Source of the DNA: Psychroflexus aurantiacus
GTDB taxonomy: Bacteria > Bacteroidota > Bacteroidia > Flavobacteriales > Flavobacteriaceae
Direction: 5' to 3'
NCBI RefSeq assembly: GCF_010820555.1
Contig: NZ_JAAIKD010000001.1
Span: 124,001 to 188,000 of the forward strand
Length of the DNA stretch: 64,000 nt
Shown here: positions 54,733 through 63,268 of the stretch, in pieces
Position numbering within the stretch: the first letter of the stretch is position 1
How the letters are laid out: every line of letters begins with the position of its first letter
Notes under the pieces: model-generated
The model's input: only the letters and a program-made list of their open reading frames with translations
What the model was told of the DNA's origin: nothing
Database searches by the model: none
Position numbers and translations under genes: made by a program

Positions 54733-56535
54733 TTAATTTTTAATCTGTTTCTCTAATTCTGCCTGAAATTCTTCCATCACAGGTTTTACGGTGCTTTCCG
54801 GAATGTCTTCTATGCGAATGTACATCAACCCATCTACCGAGTTGTTGAAAAGCGGATCCACGTTGAAAGCGACCACTTTCGCATTTTGTTTGATGTATTT
54901 TTTAATCAGCACAGGAAGCCTCAGGTTTCCAGGCTCTATTTCATCAATGATTTTATCGAATTTAGACAAGTCAGCTTTAGCAGAATCGAAGATAAAATCC
55001 TTATCAACATCCTTAAGTTTGACTTTAAATTCTTTTTTAGGCCTGACGTACTGAGCCATATACGGGTCGTAATAATTCGATTTCATAAATTCAATCATCA
55101 TCGATTTAGAAAATTTCGAAAACTTGTTACTGATGCTGACACCCCCAATCAGGTATTTATGCTCCGGATACCTCAGGGTACAATGTACAATCCCTTTCCA
55201 GAGTAAAAACAAGGGCATGGGTTTTTGCTGATACTCGGCGATGATAAAAGCTCTGCCCATTTCTATGGATTCGCTCATGATTTTATAAAGCTCCGGTTCG
55301 AAGCGGAACAACTCGTTGAGGTAAAATCCATCAATGCCATACTTCTCATAAATCTGACTACCCAGACCCATCCTATAAGCTCCGACCAGTTTTTTGGCCT
55401 GGTGATCCCATAAAAACATGTGCTGATAATAGTCATCATATTTATCTAAATCTAAAGACTTATTGGTGCCTTCGCCCACCGTTCTGAAGGTGATTTCCCG
55501 AAGCCTTCCAATTTCCAAAACTATGTTGGGGATATCTTTACGCTCCGCAATAAAGACTTCGTAGTTATTACTCACGAGAAGCCTTCGGGATTGATCCCTG
55601 CAGTTTTGTACCTCTCTTGCCAGAGCTTCACAATCGATTTCATCGGCGATGGACTTAGGAGGCCGCTTCAGAGGAAATTTAATTTGCTTGGGTATATTTT
55701 CAAGCAGATTCCTTTTTTCGTAGGAGTTCGCCAGAAAATAGGTTTTCTGTCTCAGGAAATTAGAATAGGCTGTGAGGTCTTCAAAAGCATTTTGATCCTG
55801 AACTGAAATCGAATTTCCAATTCTTACGCGAATAGGTCTGTGGCTTTGTTTGAGCATTTCACCGGGAAGCTTAGCGGTTCTTAAATTATCATTCAACTTG
55901 GCTAAACGGTAAAAAGAAGCTGAATTTTTAGCATGAAAGTAAACAGGAATGACAGGAACCTGTACCTTTTTAATCAATCGCATCGCTTCGCCGGACCATG
56001 GCTTATCCACCACCTTACGCTCCTCCAGATGCGTGGATACTTCACCCGCAGGAAAAACGCCAAAAGGACTCCCTGACTGGATATGGGACAAGGCCTGTTT
56101 AATCCCTGACACACTGGATTTGGCATCTTTTCTGGTTTCAAAAGGATTGACCGGCATCACATAAGGCTGCAGCGGCACTAAGCGATGCAGCAAAAAATTG
56201 GCCACCACTTTATAATCCGGTCGCTGTTCCAGCAGTAATTTGAGTAAAATAAGACCATCTACAGCACCCAGCGGATGGTTGGAAATGGTGACAAAAGGAC
56301 CTGTTTTCGGAACGCGTTTCAGGTCTTTTTCGGGAATTTCAAACTGAATATCGAGATGAAGCAAGACTGCGTCTATAAATTCAACACCCTCCAGATGCGC
56401 ATACTGATCATAAATATCATTCAACTCCGAAATGCGTGTGGCCTGCATGATGAAACTACTCATCACATTACCCAAAATTCCAAACTTGGAAAAGTTGAGT
56501 CCCCTGGCAATTTCAGCAGCAGTAACAAATCCCAT
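54733..56535 (-). CDS. Two-domain N/O-acyltransferase (OlsF-like aminolipid synthase)
   Basis: The 600-residue protein fuses two acyltransferase domains. The N-terminal part (about 70-270) resembles a PlsC-like O-acyltransferase, with NHPLGAVDG (His87, Asp93) and FPAGEVS near residue 155. The C-terminal part (about 310-510) resembles an OlsB-like N-acyltransferase (LREITFRTVGEGTNKSLDLD near 345, then LVGAYRMGLG near 387). This arrangement is that of the bifunctional OlsF described from Flavobacterium johnsoniae and Serratia proteamaculans, which makes ornithine lipids in two steps. Amino acid choice here (ornithine, glycine or other) is not predictable. HIT and CYTH follow in the same operon. 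Confidence 0.85.
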   Translation of the reverse strand: MGFVTAAEIARGLNFSKFGILGNVMSSFIMQATRISELNDIYDQYAHLEGVEFIDAVLLHLDIQFEIPEKDLKRVPKTGPFVTISNHPLGAVDGLILLKLLLEQRPDYKVVANFLLHRLVPLQPYVMPVNPFETRKDAKSSVSGIKQALSHIQSGSPFGVFPAGEVSTHLEERKVVDKPWSGEAMRLIKKVQVPVIPVYFHAKNSASFYRLAKLNDNLRTAKLPGEMLKQSHRPIRVRIGNSISVQDQNAFEDLTAYSNFLRQKTYFLANSYEKRNLLENIPKQIKFPLKRPPKSIADEIDCEALAREVQNCRDQSRRLLVSNNYEVFIAERKDIPNIVLEIGRLREITFRTVGEGTNKSLDLDKYDDYYQHMFLWDHQAKKLVGAYRMGLGSQIYEKYGIDGFYLNELFRFEPELYKIMSESIEMGRAFIIAEYQQKPMPLFLLWKGIVHCTLRYPEHKYLIGGVSISNKFSKFSKSMMIEFMKSNYYDPYMAQYVRPKKEFKVKLKDVDKDFIFDSAKADLSKFDKIIDEIEPGNLRLPVLIKKYIKQNAKVVAFNVDPLFNNSVDGLMYIRIEDIPESTVKPVMEEFQAELEKQIKN

Positions 56536-56624
56536 ATCAATTTTATTTAGACAGTAAATATACTAAAGTTTGGGATTTTGTTTAGGATTGTGTGATCCGG
56601 AAACGCTTTAAATAAGGCTGTAAT

Positions 56625-57050
56625 TTAAGTCCTCTTCTGCTCTTTGAGCAAATCCCGAATCTCAGCTAATAACTCAATATCTTTTGGCGTAGCCACTTTG
56701 GGATTTTTTTCATCTTCTGATTTGGTTCTTAGACGATTTAAGCCTTTAATCACCAGAAAAATACAGACTGCGATAATTAGAAAATCTATACCCGTTTGAA
56801 TAAAATTACCGTAAGTCAATTCTATGGCTGGCTGGATAATTACTCCCTCTTGTTCAACTTCATTTTTAAGAACGATTTTCAGGGCTTTGAAATTGACATT
56901 ACCCAAAATGGACCCCAGTAAGGGCATAAACAGGTCATTGACTAAAGAAGTGACAATTTTGCTAAAAGCTGTACCAATAACGATACCTATAGCCATATCG
57001 AACATATTGCCCTTAATGGCAAATTCTTTAAATTCTTTGATGATTTTCAT
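56625..57050 (-). CDS. mscL: Large-conductance mechanosensitive channel
   Basis: The 141-residue protein matches MscL: the N-terminal FKEFAIKGNMFDMAIGIVIGTAFSK amphipathic helix and first transmembrane helix, the VNDLFMPLLGSILG turn, a periplasmic loop, the second helix FIQTGIDFLIIAVCIFLVIK, then a charged cytoplasmic helix. It opens under membrane tension to release solutes in hypo-osmotic shock. It lies between the OlsF-like gene and the LacI regulator, each with its own intergenic space, and is probably transcribed alone. Confidence 0.96.
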   Translation of the reverse strand: MKIIKEFKEFAIKGNMFDMAIGIVIGTAFSKIVTSLVNDLFMPLLGSILGNVNFKALKIVLKNEVEQEGVIIQPAIELTYGNFIQTGIDFLIIAVCIFLVIKGLNRLRTKSEDEKNPKVATPKDIELLAEIRDLLKEQKRT

Positions 57051-57172
57051 TCTAACTTAAATTTGGGCTTAAAACGAGTATGGTTTAAGAGGCTTAAAGC
57101 TAATTTTGCCAATTTTCACTAAGTGACGCTAAGGCTGATAACTAAACTATGCAAAAATTCAATACTTGCAGA

Positions 57173-58168
57173 TTAAGCAATATGAATTTCAAACGGCATA
57201 TCGAATGTTTTTGGTTTTCCTTTGGAGTCTTTGGATTCTAAGCGGCTAATCAGCATTTCGGCGGCTTTTTCACCGATTTTCATCGCTTTTTGATCGATAT
57301 AATTGAGCTTGGGATAACTTAATAAGGCATTTTTTTCGTCTGAAAATCCTATAAGCATGATGTCATCTGTCAGTTCCGGCTTTTCGGATTTCACGATGCT
57401 CTGAAACATCAACGAGGAAGTATTGTCTGCAGAAATAACCGCATCAAATTCATTTAAGGCTAAAAAGCCATTGATTAAACTATGCGGCTGAGAGGATCCC
57501 GTAAGATCCAGTTCCAGATTCGTATCCGGCTCTATGCCATGATCTATCAGTGCTTGCTGATACCCCCCCTTTCTGAGCAAACCAATTGGCAGGTCTTCAA
57601 TTGAACTCACAAAAGCGATTTTGGTTTTTTTCTTGGAAATCAGAATTCGTGTCGCATCGTACATCGCCTTTTGATCGTTGATCACTACTTTATCACATTC
57701 AATTTCAGAAGTGGTCCTGTCGAACAGCACAAGGCCTTTTTTATTGAGACTGATCTGATCTAAATGCACGAAATCTTCCCTGGAAAGGGTTTCTGTGGAA
57801 AGTGAAATAATAAACCCATCCACACGACCCTGCAGCATGAGTTCAACGCTTTTCGCTTCTTTTTTAAGCTGCTCGTGGCTCACACATATAATGGTGTCAT
57901 AACCCTTTGTCGTTGCAAACTCTTCAATACCATGAAGGACTTTCGCGAAGAAAGGATTTAAAATGTCGGGAACAACTACACCAATGGTATTGGTTTTATT
58001 GACCTTAAGAGCCAGAGCGGTCTTATTGGGTCTGTAGTTGTACAGTTCTGCTGCTTCTTTTATTCTCTTCTTAGTATCTTCACCTATATCTTTAGCATCA
58101 TGAAGTGCTTTGGAAACCGTAGAGACAGAAACATTGAGTTGTTTGGCAAGTTCTTTTAAAGTGACCAT
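57173..58168 (-). CDS. LacI-family transcriptional regulator
   Basis: Starting at the ATG of MVTLKELAKQLNVSVSTVSK (58168), the protein has 331 residues; the longer frame from 58201 adds only 11 residues. The N-terminal helix-turn-helix (about 1-50) with the hinge KNTIGVV-like segment is followed by a periplasmic-binding-type sugar sensor domain with VVVPDILNPFFAKVLHGIEE. Its place at the end of the glucan-utilisation genes on the same strand suggests it controls them by binding a glucose oligomer, which is inference. It is separated from the T9SS glycan-binding gene by 58 bases. Confidence 0.93.
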   Translation of the reverse strand: MVTLKELAKQLNVSVSTVSKALHDAKDIGEDTKKRIKEAAELYNYRPNKTALALKVNKTNTIGVVVPDILNPFFAKVLHGIEEFATTKGYDTIICVSHEQLKKEAKSVELMLQGRVDGFIISLSTETLSREDFVHLDQISLNKKGLVLFDRTTSEIECDKVVINDQKAMYDATRILISKKKTKIAFVSSIEDLPIGLLRKGGYQQALIDHGIEPDTNLELDLTGSSQPHSLINGFLALNEFDAVISADNTSSLMFQSIVKSEKPELTDDIMLIGFSDEKNALLSYPKLNYIDQKAMKIGEKAAEMLISRLESKDSKGKPKTFDMPFEIHIA

Positions 58169-58226
58169 AAGAAAAAGCGTATGCTTGATTTTACCAAACA
58201 TACGCTATTTTAATAAGTTAATAAAT

Positions 58227-59609
58227 TTATTCCTTTATTAATTTAATCGTTTTGGTTTGATCAAATTCATTTGAAATTTTAGCTAAGTAAATTCCATTTG
58301 CTAAATCATTCGCATTGATCATAACTTCAGAAGCGTTCACTTCCATGTCTTTTACCAAACGTCCAGTGACATTGAAAATCTGGACTGTTTTGATGTTCTC
58401 TGTGGTCTTAATGGTCCAAACATCCTGAGTAGGGTTTGGATAAGACTTAAATTCAGCTTTGCTAAAGGAATCGTTGCTTAAAGATACATTGCTGTACAGA
58501 TAAATATTGTCAACATAGGCTGAACCACCAATATTTGAGGTAATCAAAAATTGGGCAAATGCGCTTCTGTCAGCTCCATTAACAGGAGTAAAATCTGAAA
58601 GTGGAATATCTAAACTTAACCACTGACCTGGAGTTTGCTGATCAATTTCATTATTGTAATCGTAAGCATTAGTTTCTCCATTACCATTTTGGTGATTCGA
58701 CCATTTTGGATTAAAAACCTTGTTTGTAAAATCCGCATCAATCCAATAGTCCATATGAAAATGAGTCATTTGAGAAGCATCAAACGCATTCGCGGAAAAA
58801 TCAACTCCTAAAAATCCTCCAAACGTAATTTTCTTTGTAGCATTTCCTTCTACTAAAACATCTTCAATATCTGCAGAATCCCAATCTGCAGACCATGTTG
58901 TTACAGTAACATCTGCATATGCATCACTAAACAAAGATATAACATCGCTTGCAGGTACTGTTGGGGTTGGAGCTGCGCTAACAGGAGGATTAGCACATGG
59001 TGCACATGAACCTCCGCAGTCAACATCAGTCTCATCACCATCCTGTACCCCGTTGCTACACGTATCTACCACTGCATTTCCAGTAATGTTATCAACGTAA
59101 AACACACGACTGTCCTGTGTTCCAAAATTATTAGAGCTCGTATCCCAGTTGTAATAAATTACAAAAGCGCCATAAACTCCGTTAGCAGTAGTCGTGTTAT
59201 CAAGTCCCTGATCAAAGGTAAATGTCAGGGTTTCCCAACCAGACCCGGTATGTGAAACTGAGGTCGTAGAATCCGGAGCACCATCTCCATTAATAACTTT
59301 TGGAGCTATCGTAATAGGAGTAGTTGAATAAACATCCATAGACATAGTCTTATCACTTGTTAATTCAACTTTATTCGCTGTAAAAAAAGAAATATTGACA
59401 CCTTGCCAAACATTTCCTGCAGGATTTGAAGTAAGTACCGCAACATCCCCTCTTGTGCCTCCTGTTTCCGGGTCAGCTACAATTGAAGCAGAAGCGCTTC
59501 CAAAAGGTTCTCCTAATCCACCGTCTTCAAAATCCTGAATAACAGTTTGCTGAGAAAACCCAAATGTCGATATTAACAACATCATAAATAAAAATGTAAT
59601 TTTTTTCAT
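58227..59609 (-). CDS. T9SS-exported putative glycan-binding protein
   Basis: The 460-residue precursor has a signal peptide (cleavage near FGFSQQ, residue 20). Two beta-rich modules follow (about 20-185 and 225-385), each opening with an aromatic and Asp-rich pattern such as QDFEDGGLGEPFG, suggestive of carbohydrate-binding domains. A Cys-rich linker with CSNGVQDGDETDVDCGG lies between them. The last about 75 residues are a T9SS tail with FKSYPNPTQDVW, TGRLV and LANGIYLAKI. No catalytic motif is seen. It is exported and attached to or released from the surface. It sits in the GH17/GH30 locus, so capture of beta-glucan is likely. Confidence 0.85.
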   Translation of the reverse strand: MKKITFLFMMLLISTFGFSQQTVIQDFEDGGLGEPFGSASASIVADPETGGTRGDVAVLTSNPAGNVWQGVNISFFTANKVELTSDKTMSMDVYSTTPITIAPKVINGDGAPDSTTSVSHTGSGWETLTFTFDQGLDNTTTANGVYGAFVIYYNWDTSSNNFGTQDSRVFYVDNITGNAVVDTCSNGVQDGDETDVDCGGSCAPCANPPVSAAPTPTVPASDVISLFSDAYADVTVTTWSADWDSADIEDVLVEGNATKKITFGGFLGVDFSANAFDASQMTHFHMDYWIDADFTNKVFNPKWSNHQNGNGETNAYDYNNEIDQQTPGQWLSLDIPLSDFTPVNGADRSAFAQFLITSNIGGSAYVDNIYLYSNVSLSNDSFSKAEFKSYPNPTQDVWTIKTTENIKTVQIFNVTGRLVKDMEVNASEVMINANDLANGIYLAKISNEFDQTKTIKLIKE

Positions 59610-59768
59610 AGTTTTTATTTTTCGTTAATAATAAATTAGTAATTCATAAATATAACTTTAAAAATACAAAAACCTAACAATAATACCACTACAAAATTCA
59701 TACAACATTATATTTTGATCAATCTGATAATGTATTGGTACTGTATGGGTTATAAGCTCAACCCCTTA
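59610..59768 (-). promoter_or_regulatory. Intergenic region with candidate operator and promoter of the glycan-binding gene
   Basis: The region lies after the cytoplasmic GH17 gene. On the plus strand TGTATTGG (59731-59738) and TGTATGGG (59742-59749) are 11-base-spaced near-repeats. TTGATCAA at 59715-59722 is an 8-bp palindrome. On the minus strand TATATTTA, 40-50 bases before the start codon, resembles a -7 box. None is proven to be a LacI operator. Confidence 0.3.
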
Positions 59769-60686
59769 TCAGTACTTCAGTTTTTCCAGTTTGTCCCATA
59801 TTCCCCAGTAAGCGCCAACTACGCCCTCAGCGCCAACTTTCCAGGATTCATCAAAGGATGAAAAATAAAAGCTTTCAATACCTGCCTTTTTACACCATAA
59901 CTGGGTATTTATGAAGTACTTTAAGGCGTTTTCAGTAGAGGGTTCCGCTGCCCCTAAACTTTCTCCGGCGCTTGGCCAACCTGTTTCGGTAATAATTACT
60001 TTTTTACCTCTAGCCGCCTGTAAAGCCTGGCCATACATTTGCTGCATATGGGTCAATGCATAATCGTGATGACATTTCTCCCAGAACGGATAACAGTTAG
60101 ATAGTATAACATCACACAAATCTGTAAGGTCCGGATGCACTGCAAATTCATAATAAGCATCCACATAACCTACCGGAATATGGGAAGGTATGGAACGCTT
60201 CACCTCTTCAATATGTTCTTTTAATTCTTCAAGGGGTATATCATTTCGATATAAAACTTCATTGCCAACAGCAGCAATATCCACCATACCCTCATTTGCC
60301 ATTTTTATTAGTGCATCCAGTTCTTCTCTGTTCTTTTCTTTGTCGTCGCTAATCCATGCTCCTACCAATGTTTTAAGGCCGAGTTCTTTGGCTATTTTTG
60401 GAACAAATTCATTGCCTTCAATACAGGAAAACGAACGCACCCAGCTGACGTGTGGTTTTAAAATGTTCATACGTCGTCGAACCTGTATCTGGCTAATATG
60501 GTCCCCTGGTTTTTGCCCGTCTTCATACATGCTAAAGCAAATACCGTGAAATCCATCTTTCATAATGGATTTGAATAGCTCATTGAATTCCTTTTTCGAC
60601 ATCTCAGGAGCTATACCTGAGTGCTGTAGTGAAGCTAAAAATTGCTCCTGTTGCTCTGTTACCTGTTGTTCTTCTCTGTACGACAT
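59769..60686 (-). CDS. Cytoplasmic GH17 family glycoside hydrolase
   Basis: The 305-residue protein has no signal peptide, so it is cytoplasmic. The (beta/alpha)8 fold of family GH17 is seen from the catalytic acid/base Glu143 in VGNEVL and the nucleophile Glu234 in ITETGWPSAG. An N-terminal block GFHGICFSMYEDGQ and the later FYFSSFDESWK are also diagnostic. GH17 acts on beta-1,3-glucans such as laminarin; in the cytosol the likely substrate is short laminari-oligosaccharides, or it may be a glucosyltransferase. It is about 60% similar by eye to the GH17 domain fused to the adjacent transporter; the gene starts three bases after that one stops. Confidence 0.9.
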   Translation of the reverse strand: MSYREEQQVTEQQEQFLASLQHSGIAPEMSKKEFNELFKSIMKDGFHGICFSMYEDGQKPGDHISQIQVRRRMNILKPHVSWVRSFSCIEGNEFVPKIAKELGLKTLVGAWISDDKEKNREELDALIKMANEGMVDIAAVGNEVLYRNDIPLEELKEHIEEVKRSIPSHIPVGYVDAYYEFAVHPDLTDLCDVILSNCYPFWEKCHHDYALTHMQQMYGQALQAARGKKVIITETGWPSAGESLGAAEPSTENALKYFINTQLWCKKAGIESFYFSSFDESWKVGAEGVVGAYWGIWDKLEKLKY

Positions 60687-60689
60687 GAT

Positions 60690-63257
60690 TTACTTGTATT
60701 TAAGTGTTTCGTTTTTATCCCATATTCCCCATCGCTGGCCAACATCCCCTTCATGACGTGTTTTCCAGGATTCATCAAAAGATGAGAAATAAAATAAGTC
60801 TATATGTTCCTGATTCGCCCAGTTATTGACATTGATGAAGTATTTCATCGCATTGAGCCGGGTAGGAATGGCTTTCCCGGTATTTTCTCCCTGGCCCGGC
60901 CAGCCTGTTTCAGCAATCATAACCGGTTTGCCTTTTGCTTTCGCTTTAACGAGTGAGTACATTTCCCGTAAATAAGAAGTTGCTAATTCGATTTCTGCAC
61001 CTTCCCAGAACGGATAACAGTTGATTAAAATCACATCACAGGCCTCTATAAGCGACGAGCTTTCAGTAAATAGGGAATACGCATCGACATAACCCACCGG
61101 GATACCTGGAAGTGCTTTTTTGACGATTTCGATATAAGCTAAAAGTTCTTCTTCTGTAAGTTCTTCACGAAGAAGCACTTCGTTACCGACTACAGCAATA
61201 TCTACATGCCCCGCCTTGCCAAGTTTAATCAATTCTTCAATTTCGGTTTGGTTCTGCTTTTTATCATCGCTAATCCAGGCACCAGCCATGGTTTTTAGAC
61301 CAGCTCTTTTGGCGACCTGAGGGATATATTCGTTTCCTCCGGTACATGAAAAAGATCTTAACCAGTTGGTGTAAGGTTTAACGATATCAACCCGTCTTAT
61401 GATTTGTTCTTCAGAGAGCACATCCTCTATATCCTGACCTTCTTCGTATGGACTAAAGCACAGACCATGCATGCCTTTATGGAGCGTATTCGAAAAAAGG
61501 CTGGTCATGTCATCCATGGATTTTGATGAGAAATCGATATCGTATTTAAAATCCGGAGCCATTTGTAAGGAAGTCAGTGAAAGCAGGTTCTGAGCATGAT
61601 AAGAGGAGCTCGTTCGTTTTGGCAGTGCCTTTCTTTTCTTGAGTTCGGCCCCAATTTCTCTCACGCGTTTTTCATCTAAATCATAACGCCACATGACGAT
61701 AAAAGCTACAGCTGCTGTTGAGACTGGCACAATGATATCTGCAATTCTTAGTCTGTTCATGGTTTCTAATGTCTGAGAAACCGCGCCTTCATCAAAACCT
61801 ACTAAAGTCAATATCGCTCCACTCAATACCAAAGCTAGAGCCTGGCCAACTTTCACCATCCACCAGTAAATCGCCCCAAAGGTACCTTCTTTCCGAGGTA
61901 AACCATTCTCCAGTTCATCCAGATCACAGACATCTGCAGTCATACTCATCATTAAGGTAAATAATCCTCCTAAGCCAAAAGCCATAAAAGGAATAGGCAG
62001 AAACATTAACCAAGGAGCACCTTGACTCATATCCAGACTGAACCATGACATATTTATACTTTCTAAAAAAGGATTAAGGGTTTCGAAGACTGAAGCCACA
62101 AAGCTGTTTAAGCTCTGACCTATATTGGATTGATTGAACCTTGCATTTAAAGAATTGTCAAATCCCCACCATTTTAAAATATAGCCTAAAATTGAAATGA
62201 CTGTGGAAATAAGAAAAGCATTTCGCTTTCCATACCTATTCGCAATTTTAGAAATAATAGGAATCACCAAAAAAGCAGTAAGTAAAGCTGTAATGGATGC
62301 AAACCAGGCAGGCCAGGTTTGAGCTTGTCCATAATCTCCATTATAAATATAAAATACAATGATGAAAAAGCTAAATGAGGCCACAATCTGAAATCCATTA
62401 AATACCAGGAATGTAGCACCACATAATTTCATGAAAGGCTTGCTTTGTGAGACTTCCTTAATTCCTTTAAATAAGTCTTTGAACGTGGATGACAAGGTTC
62501 TTAAGCTTATTTTCTTCCTATCTTTCATGTCACCTGCATCCATACCTTTACAGAAAAAAGCAGGTAAGATTCCTATAGCTGCACATGTTAATCCTACAAG
62601 TAAAGATAATTTACGAACACCTGTTGCCTGTAACTTTTCATCTGTCAACTTTTGTAACTCCTCTCCGGATAGTCCTAATTCTCCAATCATTCTTAACGTC
62701 TCCTCGCTTAATGGAAATACAGTAGGATCTGCAATAACGACCCAAAACCAGGGTACAAGCATCCAGGCAATTTGGCCAACAGTATTTGCAAATGCCATTA
62801 AACGGGTTCGTTCATTATAGTCTGGTGTCATTTCATACCCTAAGCCCACCAAAGGTGTAGCAAACATGGTGTTTCCTACTAAAAAGAATAAAGACATCAT
62901 TAGGAAGTACCAAAAGTTGAACAATACAGAATTATCCTCACTTAACTGAAATAAAAGCGCAAACAATATTCCGCTTAAAATAGCACCAAAAAATATATAA
63001 GGTCTTCTTCTTCCCCATTTAGACTTTGTATTATCAGAAATAAAACCCATGATGGGATCTGTAAGAGCATCAAATATTCTTGGTATGCCACCTAACAAAC
63101 CTGCTAAAAATGGATCCATTCCAAATGCTGTAACTAAAAAAAACATGAAAACAGCTAAAGCCCCTGGTAGTAAATTGAGAACAAAATGACCTGCTCCAAA
63201 AGCAGCTTTCTGGCCTATGGGTACTTTGTCTTGTGCTGGTGTTTTTATTTCAGACAT
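60690..63257 (-). CDS. GPH/MFS sugar symporter fused to a GH17 domain
   Basis: The 855-residue protein has two parts. Residues about 12-530 are a GPH-family (glycoside-pentoside-hexuronide) cation symporter with about 12 membrane helices, with the signature DPIMGFISDNTKSKWGRRRP near 67-86 and the later GIRKLSLLVG-like, DVCDLDELENGLPRKEGTFG segment. Residues about 555-855 are a full GH17 domain with Glu693 (VGNEVL) and Glu783 (IAETGWPGQG), separated by 90 residues as in the neighbouring enzyme. With even helix number and a cytoplasmic C-terminus, the hydrolase should face the cytosol. It begins 11 bases after the GH30 gene ends. Confidence 0.85.
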   Translation of the reverse strand: MSEIKTPAQDKVPIGQKAAFGAGHFVLNLLPGALAVFMFFLVTAFGMDPFLAGLLGGIPRIFDALTDPIMGFISDNTKSKWGRRRPYIFFGAILSGILFALLFQLSEDNSVLFNFWYFLMMSLFFLVGNTMFATPLVGLGYEMTPDYNERTRLMAFANTVGQIAWMLVPWFWVVIADPTVFPLSEETLRMIGELGLSGEELQKLTDEKLQATGVRKLSLLVGLTCAAIGILPAFFCKGMDAGDMKDRKKISLRTLSSTFKDLFKGIKEVSQSKPFMKLCGATFLVFNGFQIVASFSFFIIVFYIYNGDYGQAQTWPAWFASITALLTAFLVIPIISKIANRYGKRNAFLISTVISILGYILKWWGFDNSLNARFNQSNIGQSLNSFVASVFETLNPFLESINMSWFSLDMSQGAPWLMFLPIPFMAFGLGGLFTLMMSMTADVCDLDELENGLPRKEGTFGAIYWWMVKVGQALALVLSGAILTLVGFDEGAVSQTLETMNRLRIADIIVPVSTAAVAFIVMWRYDLDEKRVREIGAELKKRKALPKRTSSSYHAQNLLSLTSLQMAPDFKYDIDFSSKSMDDMTSLFSNTLHKGMHGLCFSPYEEGQDIEDVLSEEQIIRRVDIVKPYTNWLRSFSCTGGNEYIPQVAKRAGLKTMAGAWISDDKKQNQTEIEELIKLGKAGHVDIAVVGNEVLLREELTEEELLAYIEIVKKALPGIPVGYVDAYSLFTESSSLIEACDVILINCYPFWEGAEIELATSYLREMYSLVKAKAKGKPVMIAETGWPGQGENTGKAIPTRLNAMKYFINVNNWANQEHIDLFYFSSFDESWKTRHEGDVGQRWGIWDKNETLKYK

Positions 63258-63268
63258 GGAAAATAGAT

